NCBI GenBank assembly: GCA_031277685.1
Contig: JAITLV010000155.1
Span: forward strand, 1 to 44,527
Direction of reading: 5' to 3'
Origin: Sphingobacterium sp.
GTDB lineage: Bacteria > Bacteroidota > Bacteroidia > Sphingobacteriales > Sphingobacteriaceae
DNA: 44,527 nt
Below, piece by piece: positions 1 to 7,995 of this stretch. The notes under the pieces were generated by a model. The model saw only the letters and a program-made list of their open reading frames with translations. It did not search any database and was not told the origin of the DNA. The position numbers and the translations under genes were made by a program. Numbering within the stretch: the first letter of the stretch is position 1; the number at the start of each line of letters is the position of its first letter.

Positions 1-26
1 TTTGCATCACTTTCAAAAACAGAAAG

Positions 27-99
27 GATTCCGTAGCTCAGCTGGTAGAGCAATACACTTTTAATGTATGGGTCCTGGGTTCGAATCCCAGCGGGATCA
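27..99 (+). tRNA. tRNA-Lys(UUU)
   Basis: The sequence folds as a full cloverleaf of 73 nt without an encoded CCA. The acceptor stem pairs GATTCCG (27-33) with CGGGATC (92-98), including one T-G pair, and the discriminator is A99. The anticodon loop CTTTTAA gives anticodon TTT, so it reads Lys codons. The T-loop is the standard TTCGAAT. A strong terminator follows within 10 nt. The promoter lies outside or at the very edge of the window. The 3' end of this tRNA, from 84 on, is duplicated at 225-272. Confidence 0.96.
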
Positions 100-131
100 C
101 AAAAGAAAAGCTAATCGCAAGATTAGCTTTT
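84..131. repeat. Direct repeat, copy 1: tRNA-Lys 3' end plus terminator
   Basis: These 48 bp recur without a mismatch at 225-272, an offset of 141 bp. The repeat holds the last 16 nt of tRNA-Lys, the spacer and the terminator hairpin. A tRNA 3' end duplicated in direct orientation is the footprint left by site-specific integration and loss of an element, or by slippage or recombination. No integrase lies in the window. Confidence 0.93.
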
Positions 132-134
132 TTT
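106..134 (+). terminator. Terminator of tRNA-Lys
   Basis: Perfect 11-bp inverted repeat (106-116 with 121-131) around a GCAA tetraloop, followed by a run of T. It sits directly behind the tRNA-Lys gene. Confidence 0.9.
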
Positions 135-150
135 GCTTAACAGGATATGG

Positions 151-178
151 ATTCGAAAGAAGGGCTGGCCGGGTTCGA
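151..178. repeat. Short tRNA-like fragment shared with 41977-42007
   Basis: ATTCGAA followed by a 16-bp block AGAAGGGCTGGCCGGG and TTCGA. The same arrangement, with a 2-nt and a 1-nt insertion, appears just behind the terminator of the first tRNA-Ser. In reverse complement it contains T-loop-like GTTCGAAT(C) next to CCCGGCC, so it may be a decayed tRNA 3' end on the minus strand. That origin is an inference. Confidence 0.6.
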
Positions 179-224
179 TCCATTGGAGGCTCAAGAATGT
201 GCGGGGGAAATGTGGGTCTGAGCC

Positions 225-272
225 AATCCCAGCGGGATCACAAAAGAAAAGCTAATCGCAAGATTAGCTTTT
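225..272. repeat. Direct repeat, copy 2: displaced tRNA-Lys 3' end plus terminator
   Basis: Second perfect copy of 84-131, without the rest of the tRNA. It ends inside the coding region of the minus-strand fucosidase: the stop codon (complement of 264-266) and the last Lys-Ser codons come from this repeat. The hairpin at 247-272 can terminate transcription of the fucosidase from the other side. Confidence 0.92.
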
Positions 273-2174
273 CTTGTTTAAAGGTATTAGGATTACCTCC
301 AAAAACTTAACCGTCTCCCCGCCTACGATATTTTTCGCACGAAGCTCCACCGATTGCTTTCCCTCTGATAAATCTATTTGTCCGAGGGGAATGGATACCC
401 CTTGCCCACTTTTAGGGGATGATGCATCAACTGAGAAGCCAATTTCCTTGCCACCTATTTTTAGAACCATATCCCCACCTGTATTTTCCATATCCTTTAC
501 ATACCGTACTGAAACATTGAATTGCGCAGATTGCAATACATTTATATCCCATCCAAGATATTGAGCATTACTTTTCCATCCGGAAACATAATAGCGGTCT
601 CTTTTGCCATCTCCAAATTTCATCGGATCCCCTTGCTGTTTTGCATAGAAAGACAATAATCTGTTTTCAGCTATATCGGCATCGACATAAATCAAATCAT
701 TGGATTTGGGCATAACAATATCATGCGCCAATTGCACAACAATAACCTCGTCAGCACCAGCTCCTATTTGATCGAACGGGATATGAAGTCCAGTTACATC
801 TGAATAATACCCATTGAGTCTTTTCTTGGACGACAGTAAATAAAGGGATTTAATGTCCGTTGTGAGACCGCCCACTGTCAAGATCCCTCCTTTTGGCCTA
901 TTAAAAACATGCAGGTATAGTGTGTTGTTTTTTTTCGTAATCACGCCCCATTGTTGACGGGGCAAAGGGGAAGGCGTTACATTGATGACACTTTCCTTAT
1001 TCTTGGCCATCCAAGAAGCCATTCCCTTCAAAATAGCCACATCAGGCTCATCAAAGCTACCATCTCCCTTAGGACCAATATTCATTAAGATATTCCCTCC
1101 CATAGCAGTCGCTTTAGCCAATAGCTGTATAAAGTGTGCTGTTGGCTTATGATTTTTATCTGTTAACGAATAGCCATACGAGTCATTGGTTGTAGGAATA
1201 GCCTCCCATTGCGCTCCAGCAGCAACAGGATAGAACTCTTCTGGCCGGTCAGCCGTATTCAGGTAATCCCCGTAATTCTTATCACCTGTACGTGCCAATC
1301 GCCCATTCACAATAATAGTAGGATCAGTATTTCTGATGGCTTCCAGAATTCTCAAATTTTCAGACAAAGGCAGCTTATGTGGTGTATCAAACCAAAGCAA
1401 ATCGGGATGATAATTATGAATCAGTTCCTTGATTTGTGGAATAGCTTTTTCATCTACATAGCGTTTTGCTTTAGGTAGCCATTCAGGATGATTATCAAAC
1501 CAATTTGCTCCCCCAAGCAGTTTGTCTCCCCCCGGATTATCATAATCCCAGTCATTCCCCGGAGCATCAGGGTGCTCCCAATCAAAAGCATGTGAATAGT
1601 AAAATCCAAATAACAAACCATGTTTACGACAAGCCTCTGCAAGTTCCGCCAATGGGTCCTTTTTCATTGCGGTGCTTTTGATCGAATAATTACTGACATA
1701 TTGTGTTGGGTACATCGCAAAACCATCGTGGTGTTTAGCCGTGATGATAAAATATTTCATACCGGCCTGTTTTGCCAATAGCACCCATTCTTCAGCATTA
1801 AATTTTTCGGGATTAAATCTCGCGGCAGAATCCAGATATTCTTGACGTGGAATTTGCATCACACGCATCAGGTGTTCTGCATACCCTCCGCCCTTTTTCC
1901 CCTTCCAAACATTGCCATATTGGGAATAAATACCCCAATGGACAAACATGCCAAAGCTGGCCTCTTTCCACCGTTGGACACGCTGATCTTGTCCCTTTAC
2001 GGCCTGTTTCCACCAACCTGTTTCAGCAGCTGATATTGCATTTTTATCCCTTGTTGTCGGATCATTAAACATATCCGCAGCTTCATTTCCCTGATTGGCA
2101 TTCTTGACTTGTCCTCTCACCGACATGATAACAGTCGAAAGTATGATCACAAAGCAACAGCTGATTTTTACCAT
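264..2174 (-). CDS. Alpha-L-fucosidase, GH29, secreted
   Basis: This 636-residue protein should hydrolyse terminal alpha-L-fucose from glycans with retention of configuration. An N-terminal signal peptide (about residues 1-21) sends it to the periplasm or cell surface. The TIM-barrel catalytic domain spans about residues 60-400. FGMFVHWGIYS (74-84) and KHHDGF (147-152) are typical GH29 blocks, and Asp263 in LLWFDT sits where the family nucleophile is expected. The part after about 410 looks like beta-rich accessory or carbohydrate-binding domains. The final codons and stop lie inside the duplicated tRNA-Lys terminator, so the original C-terminus may have been slightly altered. It stands as a single gene with no adjacent SusCD pair. 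Confidence 0.93.
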   Translation of the reverse strand: MVKISCCFVIILSTVIMSVRGQVKNANQGNEAADMFNDPTTRDKNAISAAETGWWKQAVKGQDQRVQRWKEASFGMFVHWGIYSQYGNVWKGKKGGGYAEHLMRVMQIPRQEYLDSAARFNPEKFNAEEWVLLAKQAGMKYFIITAKHHDGFAMYPTQYVSNYSIKSTAMKKDPLAELAEACRKHGLLFGFYYSHAFDWEHPDAPGNDWDYDNPGGDKLLGGANWFDNHPEWLPKAKRYVDEKAIPQIKELIHNYHPDLLWFDTPHKLPLSENLRILEAIRNTDPTIIVNGRLARTGDKNYGDYLNTADRPEEFYPVAAGAQWEAIPTTNDSYGYSLTDKNHKPTAHFIQLLAKATAMGGNILMNIGPKGDGSFDEPDVAILKGMASWMAKNKESVINVTPSPLPRQQWGVITKKNNTLYLHVFNRPKGGILTVGGLTTDIKSLYLLSSKKRLNGYYSDVTGLHIPFDQIGAGADEVIVVQLAHDIVMPKSNDLIYVDADIAENRLLSFYAKQQGDPMKFGDGKRDRYYVSGWKSNAQYLGWDINVLQSAQFNVSVRYVKDMENTGGDMVLKIGGKEIGFSVDASSPKSGQGVSIPLGQIDLSEGKQSVELRAKNIVGGETVKFLEVILIPLNKKS

Positions 2175-2261
2175 ATATTTAGATATTATAATTGTCTTCG
2201 ATCATCGAACTTTTACCCAGAGTAAGGGCTTCAATTCAATAGAAATAATTTGTACTACCTT

Positions 2262-2269
2262 CAAAAATA
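2262..2269 (-). promoter_or_regulatory. Candidate -7 element for the fucosidase gene
   Basis: On the minus strand this reads TATTTTTG, matching the Bacteroidota TAnnTTTG consensus. It leaves a leader of about 85 nt. A good -33 TTTG at the usual distance is missing; CTTG is the closest. Confidence 0.35.
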
Positions 2270-2393
2270 GCTCAAAAAGCCTGAGACAAGGTGTAATTTT
2301 TGTTCTTTTTAGGGTAATAACAGCCAAGTGAGAAAAAAATAAAAACCTATCTCTTGCTGAGGTGTTTATTTGATAATATAAACTCAAGGGCAC

Positions 2394-3149
2394 ATGAACA
2401 ATCATCCAGACTATTGGCACCTTCAAATAGGCTCAACAGTTAACACCGATCAAATCTATATCGAAGTCACCAAAGACGGTCCATATATCTTACACGGACA
2501 GCCCCCCTTTCATTTGCAATATATTATTTCAGATCGTCAGGGTATCTCCAGATCATATGAAAATGGTGAATCTTTTAAACTCGATAAGGAAACCTATTTA
2601 TGCCGTTGTGGACTGTCTAAAAATAAACCTTTTTGCGACAACTCCCATGAACAGGCCAGGTCCTTTGGCGTTGATCTGACTGATACGGCGACACTGCGCG
2701 ATTCGCTCCAGACAGCGGAAATTATTGAAGGGCCTGTATTTTCGCTCAGTGATGATGAAAAACTGTGTGCATTTGCGCGTTTCTGCGATCAAGGAAAAAG
2801 AATCTGGAATGAAATCAGAGATGAGGATGAGCAATCATTAGAAGGGGCAGTCAATATGGCCCATTATTGTCCCAGTGGCCGTCTTCTTGTATGGAACCAG
2901 GAGAATATACCAATCGAGGAAAAGACCTCCGCAACAGTAGGCCTTATTGAAGATGTATTGAACCAGTGTAGCGGGCCTATCGCGCTATGGGGTGGAATTC
3001 CGGTAAAAAACAGCGATGGCAAGTACTACGAAGTACGAAATCGGCAAACGCTTTGCCGTTGCGGACAATCAGCGAACAAACCATTCTGTGATGGCACACA
3101 TGCGTCAATGGAATTTCAGGATGGACTTAGCAAATACACCTCTAAATGA
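2394..3149 (+). CDS. Double CDGSH iron-sulfur protein with a central 4Fe-4S-like segment
   Basis: The 251-residue protein has two CDGSH motifs, each with the three Cys and one His that bind a 2Fe-2S cluster as in mitoNEET. The first uses C70, C72, C81 and H85, with CDNSH in place of CDGSH. The second uses C221, C223, C232 and H236, with CDGTH. Between them a Cys-containing region (C125, C131, C159) resembles the divergent 4Fe-4S single-cluster domain often found in bacterial CDGSH proteins. No signal peptide or membrane segment is seen, so it is probably cytoplasmic. Likely roles are electron transfer or Fe-S/redox sensing; the exact partner is unknown. The start ATG was kept because no better alternative exists. 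Confidence 0.88.
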   Translation: MNNHPDYWHLQIGSTVNTDQIYIEVTKDGPYILHGQPPFHLQYIISDRQGISRSYENGESFKLDKETYLCRCGLSKNKPFCDNSHEQARSFGVDLTDTATLRDSLQTAEIIEGPVFSLSDDEKLCAFARFCDQGKRIWNEIRDEDEQSLEGAVNMAHYCPSGRLLVWNQENIPIEEKTSATVGLIEDVLNQCSGPIALWGGIPVKNSDGKYYEVRNRQTLCRCGQSANKPFCDGTHASMEFQDGLSKYTSK

Positions 3150-3248
3150 TTTTTTAAATTTATCATATACCACCATATATCTTTTTATTATAACAAGATA
3201 CAAGCTATTCGTATTTATACAATATTTGTCTAAATTTAATTCAAAACC

Positions 3249-3704
3249 ATGGAAAAGCTAACAGCAAAAGCAAGCATTCAGATTCAAAAACCAATCAATG
3301 AGGTTTTTGAAGCCATTGTTGATCCTAATAAAATGAATCATTACTTTATTAAATCCTCAACAGGTCGGCTAGAGACTGGAAAAACTGTGACCTGGACTTT
3401 TCCCGAGTTCCCAGAAAGCTTCCCTGTGACCGGAAAAACAATAACCCCCAATACCTATGTCTCATTTGACTGGAGCGGAGGAGTAGCGAATCAACTCGTT
3501 GAAATTAATTTGACTTCCTTCGGAGAGCATTCCACCGTCGTCAAAATTACCGAACATGAGATGGACAACGATCAAGAAGGAATTTTGATCATGATGCGCC
3601 AAACAGAAGGATGGGCAAATTTTTTGGCCTGCATGAAGGCTTATCTTGAGTACAATATTAATCTTCGAACCGGCGCCTTCGACTTTATGTTTTCACAATC
3701 TTAA
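3249..3704 (+). CDS. SRPBCC/AHSA1-like domain protein
   Basis: A 151-residue single-domain protein of the START-like (SRPBCC) fold, closest in pattern to the bacterial AHSA1 (Aha1 C-terminal) group. Signs are the N-terminal beta strand leading to INEVFEAIVDP (about 18-28), the central TWTFPEF and VSFDWSGG segments, and the long C-terminal helix starting near EGWANFLACMKAYLE. Such proteins bind hydrophobic ligands in a helix-grip cavity; few bacterial members have a known role. It is the first of four small plus-strand genes (3249-6041) of stress-associated or uncharacterised families, and no terminator separates it from the next. Confidence 0.8.
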   Translation: MEKLTAKASIQIQKPINEVFEAIVDPNKMNHYFIKSSTGRLETGKTVTWTFPEFPESFPVTGKTITPNTYVSFDWSGGVANQLVEINLTSFGEHSTVVKITEHEMDNDQEGILIMMRQTEGWANFLACMKAYLEYNINLRTGAFDFMFSQS

Positions 3705-3823
3705 TCCGTATTGCCTAGCAAACTGAAAGCAGGCTCATTATCTTAATCGAATAAAGCAATGGCAATCCAACAACAACATTAAATCTTGCATACACCAACT
3801 TCAGCTATAAATAGAAGTAAAAA

Positions 3824-4273
3824 ATGACAGCAAATAAAACCTCCTATAGCAAAAAAAGTGTCGATGACTTTATCCGGGAAATATCGGATATGCAAATGAG
3901 AGAAGACAGCATGCAACTCATGCAATTGATGTGTACGGTATCTAATGAAGCACCGAAAATGTTTGGTGAGTCTATCATTGGTTTTGGGCAGTATTATTAC
4001 AAATATGCAAGTGGCCATGAAGGGTATGCCCCTTTAATCGGGTTCAGTCCCCGGAAGGCTGCCCTATCACTTTATGTGTATACCGGACTTGAAGAGCATA
4101 AGTCACTTGTTGAACAATTAGGCAAATATAAGATAGGCAAAGCCTGTATTTACATCAAAAAACTCAGTGATATCAACACGGAACATCTGAGCGCATTAAT
4201 GCAAAATACCATCGCGTTTTTATCAACAAAATACACTCGGATCAAGGAGGGGCAACAATATGATAACAAGTAG
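3824..4273 (+). CDS. DUF1801 family protein
   Basis: A 149-residue cytoplasmic protein that matches DUF1801: SYSKKSVDDFI at the start, FGESIIGFGQYYYKYASG in the middle (about 46-63), and GKYKIGKACIYIKKLSDI near 104-121. The fold resembles the frataxin-like YdhG/YdeI group, but the function is not established. Its last 14 bases overlap the start of the next gene, which suggests translational coupling. The stop TAG ends at 4273 while the next ATG begins at 4260. Confidence 0.78.
   Translation: MTANKTSYSKKSVDDFIREISDMQMREDSMQLMQLMCTVSNEAPKMFGESIIGFGQYYYKYASGHEGYAPLIGFSPRKAALSLYVYTGLEEHKSLVEQLGKYKIGKACIYIKKLSDINTEHLSALMQNTIAFLSTKYTRIKEGQQYDNK
4244..4250 (+). promoter_or_regulatory. Shine-Dalgarno site AAGGAGG inside the upstream gene
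   Basis: A full-strength AAGGAGG lies 9 nt before the ATG at 4260, within the end of the DUF1801 gene. It fixes the start of the next gene. Strong sites of this kind are uncommon in Bacteroidota, where most genes lack them. Confidence 0.65.
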
Positions 4274-5192
4274 CATTTCAACAGTAGACGAATATATAAA
4301 CCAATTTGAGGGTGCAAAAAAAGCATATCTCATACAGGTTCGTCAGCTTATCGCCCAGGCAGTCCCTGCATCAGCAACTGAAACCATTTCCTACCAAATG
4401 CCAACAATCCGGTTTAACGGCAATCTTATTCATTTTGCAATGAATAAGCAACATCTTGGCATATACCCTGGTCCTGAGGCTATAGCGCATTTTGCAGCAC
4501 AGCTCAAGAACTTTAAAACGACAAAAGGAGCCATACAGATCCCGATAGATCAACCCATACCAGAGAAAATCATCCTTGATATCGTTGACTTTAATGTCAA
4601 AAAACTTAAAGATAAACAAGGCCCAAACTGGCATAAAAACAGAGGAAACTGGCTGGAAGCAGAAGAACTCATGCAACAGATCATGCTAAAAACTACGCTA
4701 AAGAAAGAATTCAAATGGGGTAGTGATATCTATACACACAAGGGAAAAAATGTCATTGGATGGGGAGGTTTTAAGCATTTCTTTTCCCTATGGTTCTATA
4801 ATGGTGTATTTCTAGAAGACAAAGAAAATGTTTTGATTAGCGCTTCAGAAGGCAAAACCAAAGCACTCCGTCAATGGCGCTTTGAGGATGTCAGTGAGAT
4901 GGATAGTACTAAAATAGAGGCTTATATTCAAGAATCCATACGAACAATTGATGAGGGTAAAGAAATTAAACCTGCCAAAACCCCAATTATATCTCCTTCG
5001 GGTCTGTTATTGGAAGCACTTCAATCAGATCAAGTATTTCAGGATCATTTTAGGACATTGACTCCAGGCAAACAAAAAGAATATATTCAATATATCGACG
5101 AAGCTAAACAGGAAAAAACCAAACTATCCCGTCTGGAAAAAATCAAACCCATGATTCATGCAAACAAAGGATTAAATGATAAATATAAATAG
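4260..5192 (+). CDS. DUF1801-YdeI fusion protein
   Basis: This 310-residue protein joins two related modules. Residues 1-115 form a DUF1801/YdhG-type domain, recognisable by EYINQF, SYQMPTIRFNG, FAMNKQHLGIYPGPEAI and a lysine-rich end. Residues 120-310 match the YdeI/OmdA-type domain, including a second small substrate-like core (FKWGSDIYTHKGKNVIGWGGFK) and a C-terminal LTPGKQKEYIQYIDEAKQ helix typical of YdeI proteins. YdhG has been proposed as an iron chaperone by fold similarity to frataxin; the role here is inference only. The start follows a strong Shine-Dalgarno site and overlaps the preceding DUF1801 gene, so two DUF1801 copies are encoded side by side. Confidence 0.8.
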   Translation: MITSSISTVDEYINQFEGAKKAYLIQVRQLIAQAVPASATETISYQMPTIRFNGNLIHFAMNKQHLGIYPGPEAIAHFAAQLKNFKTTKGAIQIPIDQPIPEKIILDIVDFNVKKLKDKQGPNWHKNRGNWLEAEELMQQIMLKTTLKKEFKWGSDIYTHKGKNVIGWGGFKHFFSLWFYNGVFLEDKENVLISASEGKTKALRQWRFEDVSEMDSTKIEAYIQESIRTIDEGKEIKPAKTPIISPSGLLLEALQSDQVFQDHFRTLTPGKQKEYIQYIDEAKQEKTKLSRLEKIKPMIHANKGLNDKYK

Positions 5193-5219
5193 TGAATTTT
5201 AACATAAAAATAGAAGCTC

Positions 5220-6041
5220 ATGGAAAATTCCATTATACCTTCCATTTGGTTTGATCAAAATGCAAAAGAAGCTTTTGATCTATATTGTCAGACCTTTCCA
5301 AACAGTCATATAGCTAGCAGCTCTCCGATTGTTGTCGAGGCACAGCTTAATGGCGTAAAATTTATTGGGATCAATGGCGGTCCGATCTTTAAACCAAACC
5401 CATCGATATCTTTTATGGCAATCTGCGAATCCAAAGAAGAGATAGACCGTATCTGGCAGATATTTTCAACAGATGGAAGTATACTAATGCCACTAAATAG
5501 CTACCCCTGGAGCCCCTACTATGGTTGGATAGCAGATAAATATGGTGTAAATTGGCAATTATACCAAGGTAAGTTAAGCGACACCAATCAGCAGGCACTT
5601 GTCCCAACACTCATGTATTGTGGCCTCCAACAAGGTAAGTGTGAAGCGGCACTCCGTTTCTACGAAGAGCTGTTTAAAGATTTTCATAGCAATGGTATTT
5701 TACGTTATTCTGAAGGTGACTATGAAGGTTCAATTCAACATACACAATTCCTTGTCAATGGTTTTACCCTCATGGCCATGGATAGTGGAATTGCGCAGAA
5801 CTTCACTTTTAATGAAGGGATATCCCTTACGATCCTATGTCAGGATCAAGCTGAAATTGATTACTACTGGAATCAGATTACAGCACATGGCCAAGAGAGC
5901 ATGTGTGGTTGGTGTAAAGATGAATTTGGGGTAAGTTGGCAAATTGTGCCAGCACAAATTGCGGAATATCTTCAAAAACCTGGAGCCGGAGAAGCACTGA
6001 TGAAGATGAAAAAGATTATTATAAAAGAGCTAATAGGATAA
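5220..6041 (+). CDS. Tandem VOC (PhnB-like) protein
   Basis: The 273-residue protein contains two PhnB-type vicinal-oxygen-chelate domains, about residues 1-120 and 130-265. Each starts with a pattern like IPSIWFDQNAKEAFDLY and ends with GVNWQLY or GVSWQIV, the usual end of the PhnB/3-demethylubiquinone-methyltransferase-like group. The doubled domain suggests a single polypeptide that mimics the normal VOC dimer. No substrate can be assigned. It starts 27 nt after the previous gene and ends before a bidirectional terminator, so it probably closes the 3249-6041 cluster. Confidence 0.82.
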   Translation: MENSIIPSIWFDQNAKEAFDLYCQTFPNSHIASSSPIVVEAQLNGVKFIGINGGPIFKPNPSISFMAICESKEEIDRIWQIFSTDGSILMPLNSYPWSPYYGWIADKYGVNWQLYQGKLSDTNQQALVPTLMYCGLQQGKCEAALRFYEELFKDFHSNGILRYSEGDYEGSIQHTQFLVNGFTLMAMDSGIAQNFTFNEGISLTILCQDQAEIDYYWNQITAHGQESMCGWCKDEFGVSWQIVPAQIAEYLQKPGAGEALMKMKKIIIKELIG

Positions 6042-6070
6042 GTTAATGAGGTAACAACTTGGTTTTTTAT

Positions 6071-6113
6071 GAAAAATAAGAAAGGGATGATTATCATCCC
6101 TTTCTTATTTTTC
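6071..6113. terminator. Bidirectional terminator between the VOC gene and sufE
   Basis: Nearly perfect inverted repeat of about 19 bp (GAAAAATAAGAAAGGGATGA with its complement) bordered by A and T runs, between two convergent genes. It can stop transcripts from both sides. Confidence 0.9.
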
Positions 6114-6116
6114 ATG

Positions 6117-6542
6117 CTAAGCATTGACTTGTAACGCCAATGCATATAATTTCATTTGTTTGATCATTGACAACAAACCATTTGCGCGGGTTGGGGACAA
6201 ATGTTCTTTTAAGCCTATTTCATCGACGAAATAGAGGTCAGCATCAACAATTTCTTTTGCCGTATGCCCTGAAAGAACTTTTACCATCAGGCTCACCAGC
6301 CCCTTAGTGATAATGGCATCACTATCAGCTGTAAAATATACCTTTCCATCTTTCACTTCGGGATACAGCCACACCTTTGACTGACAGCCTTTAATAATAT
6401 ATTCTTCAGTTTTATATTGCTCATCAATTAAAGGAACTTCCTTTCCCAGCTGGATAATGTATTCATATTTTTCCATCCAATCGGTAAAAAAAGCAAAATC
6501 TTCAATCAATTCGTTTTGTATTTCATTAATTGTCATAACCAT
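6117..6542 (-). CDS. sufE: SufE-like sulfur acceptor
   Basis: SufE takes the persulfide sulfur from SufS and passes it to the Fe-S scaffold, stimulating the desulfurase. The 141-residue length is right for the family. The acceptor cysteine is C53 in the block KGCQSKVWLY, and the LPLIDEQY-like and GLVSLMVKVLSG segments are also conserved. Two in-frame ATG codons (at 6542 and 6536) are possible starts. The gene begins 5 nt after sufS on the same strand, so the two form one operon. sufBCD are not in this window and must lie elsewhere. Confidence 0.93.
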   Translation of the reverse strand: MVMTINEIQNELIEDFAFFTDWMEKYEYIIQLGKEVPLIDEQYKTEEYIIKGCQSKVWLYPEVKDGKVYFTADSDAIITKGLVSLMVKVLSGHTAKEIVDADLYFVDEIGLKEHLSPTRANGLLSMIKQMKLYALALQVNA

Positions 6543-6547
6543 TTTTA

Positions 6548-7771
6548 TTAGACTAACATATTGACTGCACGTTGAATACCAGCAGCCAAAATATCTATTT
6601 CTTCTTTTGTATTATACAGTGCCAACGAGGCCCTTATCGTTCCGGGGATACCAAAACGATCCATTACAGGCTGTGCACAGTGGTGACCTGTTCGGACTGC
6701 AATACCCAGTTTATCCAAAATCACCCCCACATCATAGGGATGGGTTCCCTCAATGATAAATGAAATAACGGAGCATTTCTGATCTGCAGTACCAATAAAT
6801 TTCATTCCCGGGATCTGCGACAATTTCTCCAAAGTATATACTAATAGTTCATGTTCATAGGCTTCTATATTCTTTAAGCCTATTGAATTGATATAGTCTA
6901 TCGCTTCATTTAAGCAGATTCCAGCTTCAATATTGGGCGTTCCAGCCTCAAATTTAAACGGCAATTCATTATAGGTTGTCTTTTCAAAAGTCACCTCCTT
7001 GATCATATCCCCACCACCTTGATAAGGTGGCATGGCATTCAATAGTTCTTCTTTACCATACAATACACCAACCCCTGTAGGCCCATACATTTTATGTCCA
7101 GAAAAAACTAAAAAGTCAACATCCAGATCCTGTACATCAACTTGGATATGCTGAACAGCTTGTGCAGCATCAACAAGTACCACCGCCCCATGTTTATGTG
7201 CAATTGAAATCATCTCCTTGACAGGATTGATCGTGCCCAGGGCATTGGAAACATAGGTTACAGCTACTAATTTCGTTTTTTCGTTAAATAAACTCTGATA
7301 AGCACCCATGTCCAGTTCCCCCTTATCATTCATTGGGATAACACGGATCTTGCAACCTTTTTCGTCGCAGAGCATCTGCCAGGGAACAATATTGGAATGG
7401 TGCTCCATAGCAGAAATAATAATTTCATCTCCAGCATGAATAAATGCCCTTCCATAACAAGTCGCAACCAAATTGATACTATCGGTCGTACCCTTTGTAA
7501 TAATAACCTGTTTATCTTCAGGAGCATTGATAAAAGACTGAAGCTTCTTACGGGTAACCTCAAAAGCATCAGTGGATATTTGACTTAAGTAATGCACTCC
7601 ACGGTGTACATTACTATTCATATCCGTATAATAATGTGCTATAGAATTAATTACCGAAGTTGGTTTTTGCGTAGTAGCACCATTGTCCAGATACACCAAA
7701 GGCTTGCCATTTACCTGTCTTTTTAAAATAGGAAAATCCGCCCGTATTTTATCTATATTATATTTTTCCAA
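6548..7771 (-). CDS. sufS: SufS cysteine desulfurase, group II
   Basis: A PLP-dependent desulfurase that converts cysteine to alanine and a protein persulfide for Fe-S cluster assembly. The 407-residue protein carries the PLP lysine K227 in FSGHKMYG and the catalytic C365 in RTGHHCAQPVM, the short group II active-site context. EHHSN (124-128) and DAAQ (201-204) are cofactor-binding blocks. The only start that fits the family N-terminus is TTG at 7769-7771: an in-frame TAG lies 9 nt upstream and no ATG occurs before residue 51. It is translated first in the sufS-sufE operon. Confidence 0.95.
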   Translation of the reverse strand: MEKYNIDKIRADFPILKRQVNGKPLVYLDNGATTQKPTSVINSIAHYYTDMNSNVHRGVHYLSQISTDAFEVTRKKLQSFINAPEDKQVIITKGTTDSINLVATCYGRAFIHAGDEIIISAMEHHSNIVPWQMLCDEKGCKIRVIPMNDKGELDMGAYQSLFNEKTKLVAVTYVSNALGTINPVKEMISIAHKHGAVVLVDAAQAVQHIQVDVQDLDVDFLVFSGHKMYGPTGVGVLYGKEELLNAMPPYQGGGDMIKEVTFEKTTYNELPFKFEAGTPNIEAGICLNEAIDYINSIGLKNIEAYEHELLVYTLEKLSQIPGMKFIGTADQKCSVISFIIEGTHPYDVGVILDKLGIAVRTGHHCAQPVMDRFGIPGTIRASLALYNTKEEIDILAAGIQRAVNMLV

Positions 7772-7791
7772 AGTCGTCTAAATAATTTATA

Positions 7792-7799
7792 CAAAGTTA
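7792..7799 (-). promoter_or_regulatory. -7 element of sufSE
   Basis: Minus-strand TAACTTTG fits TAnnTTTG exactly and lies 20 nt before the TTG start. A clear -33 TTTG is absent; ATTG stands slightly farther than the ideal distance. Confidence 0.5.
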
Positions 7800-7980
7800 A
7801 TAGTATTTTATCGAATACAGGATGGACAATCTGTTTTTTATGTCATTATCAGTCACGCTAGTGAAGTGATCACTGCAAATACAACGTCGTTGAATCTCGT
7901 CAAAGAATTTAATTATATATACTCTTTATCATTTTTTTTCAATTATACCTTGCTTTTATAATTTATTGACGCTATTTAAT

Positions 7981-7988
7981 TACCTTTG
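7981..7988 (+). promoter_or_regulatory. -7 element directly before the acyl-ACP desaturase
   Basis: TACCTTTG matches TAnnTTTG. It ends 7 nt before the ATG at 7996, so the mRNA would have a leader of only a few bases. An upstream in-frame TTG at 7966 would place the promoter inside the coding region, which argues for the ATG. Confidence 0.55.
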
Positions 7989-7995
7989 TAATGAT

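Noticed and set aside
84..272. CRISPR array at the repeated hairpins
   Set aside because: There are only two repeats, they are tRNA and terminator sequence, and no cas genes are present.
68..310. An 80-codon frame running across tRNA-Lys and the duplicated region
   Set aside because: It reads through a tRNA, two terminators and a direct repeat, so the repeated peptide is only the translation of the DNA repeat.
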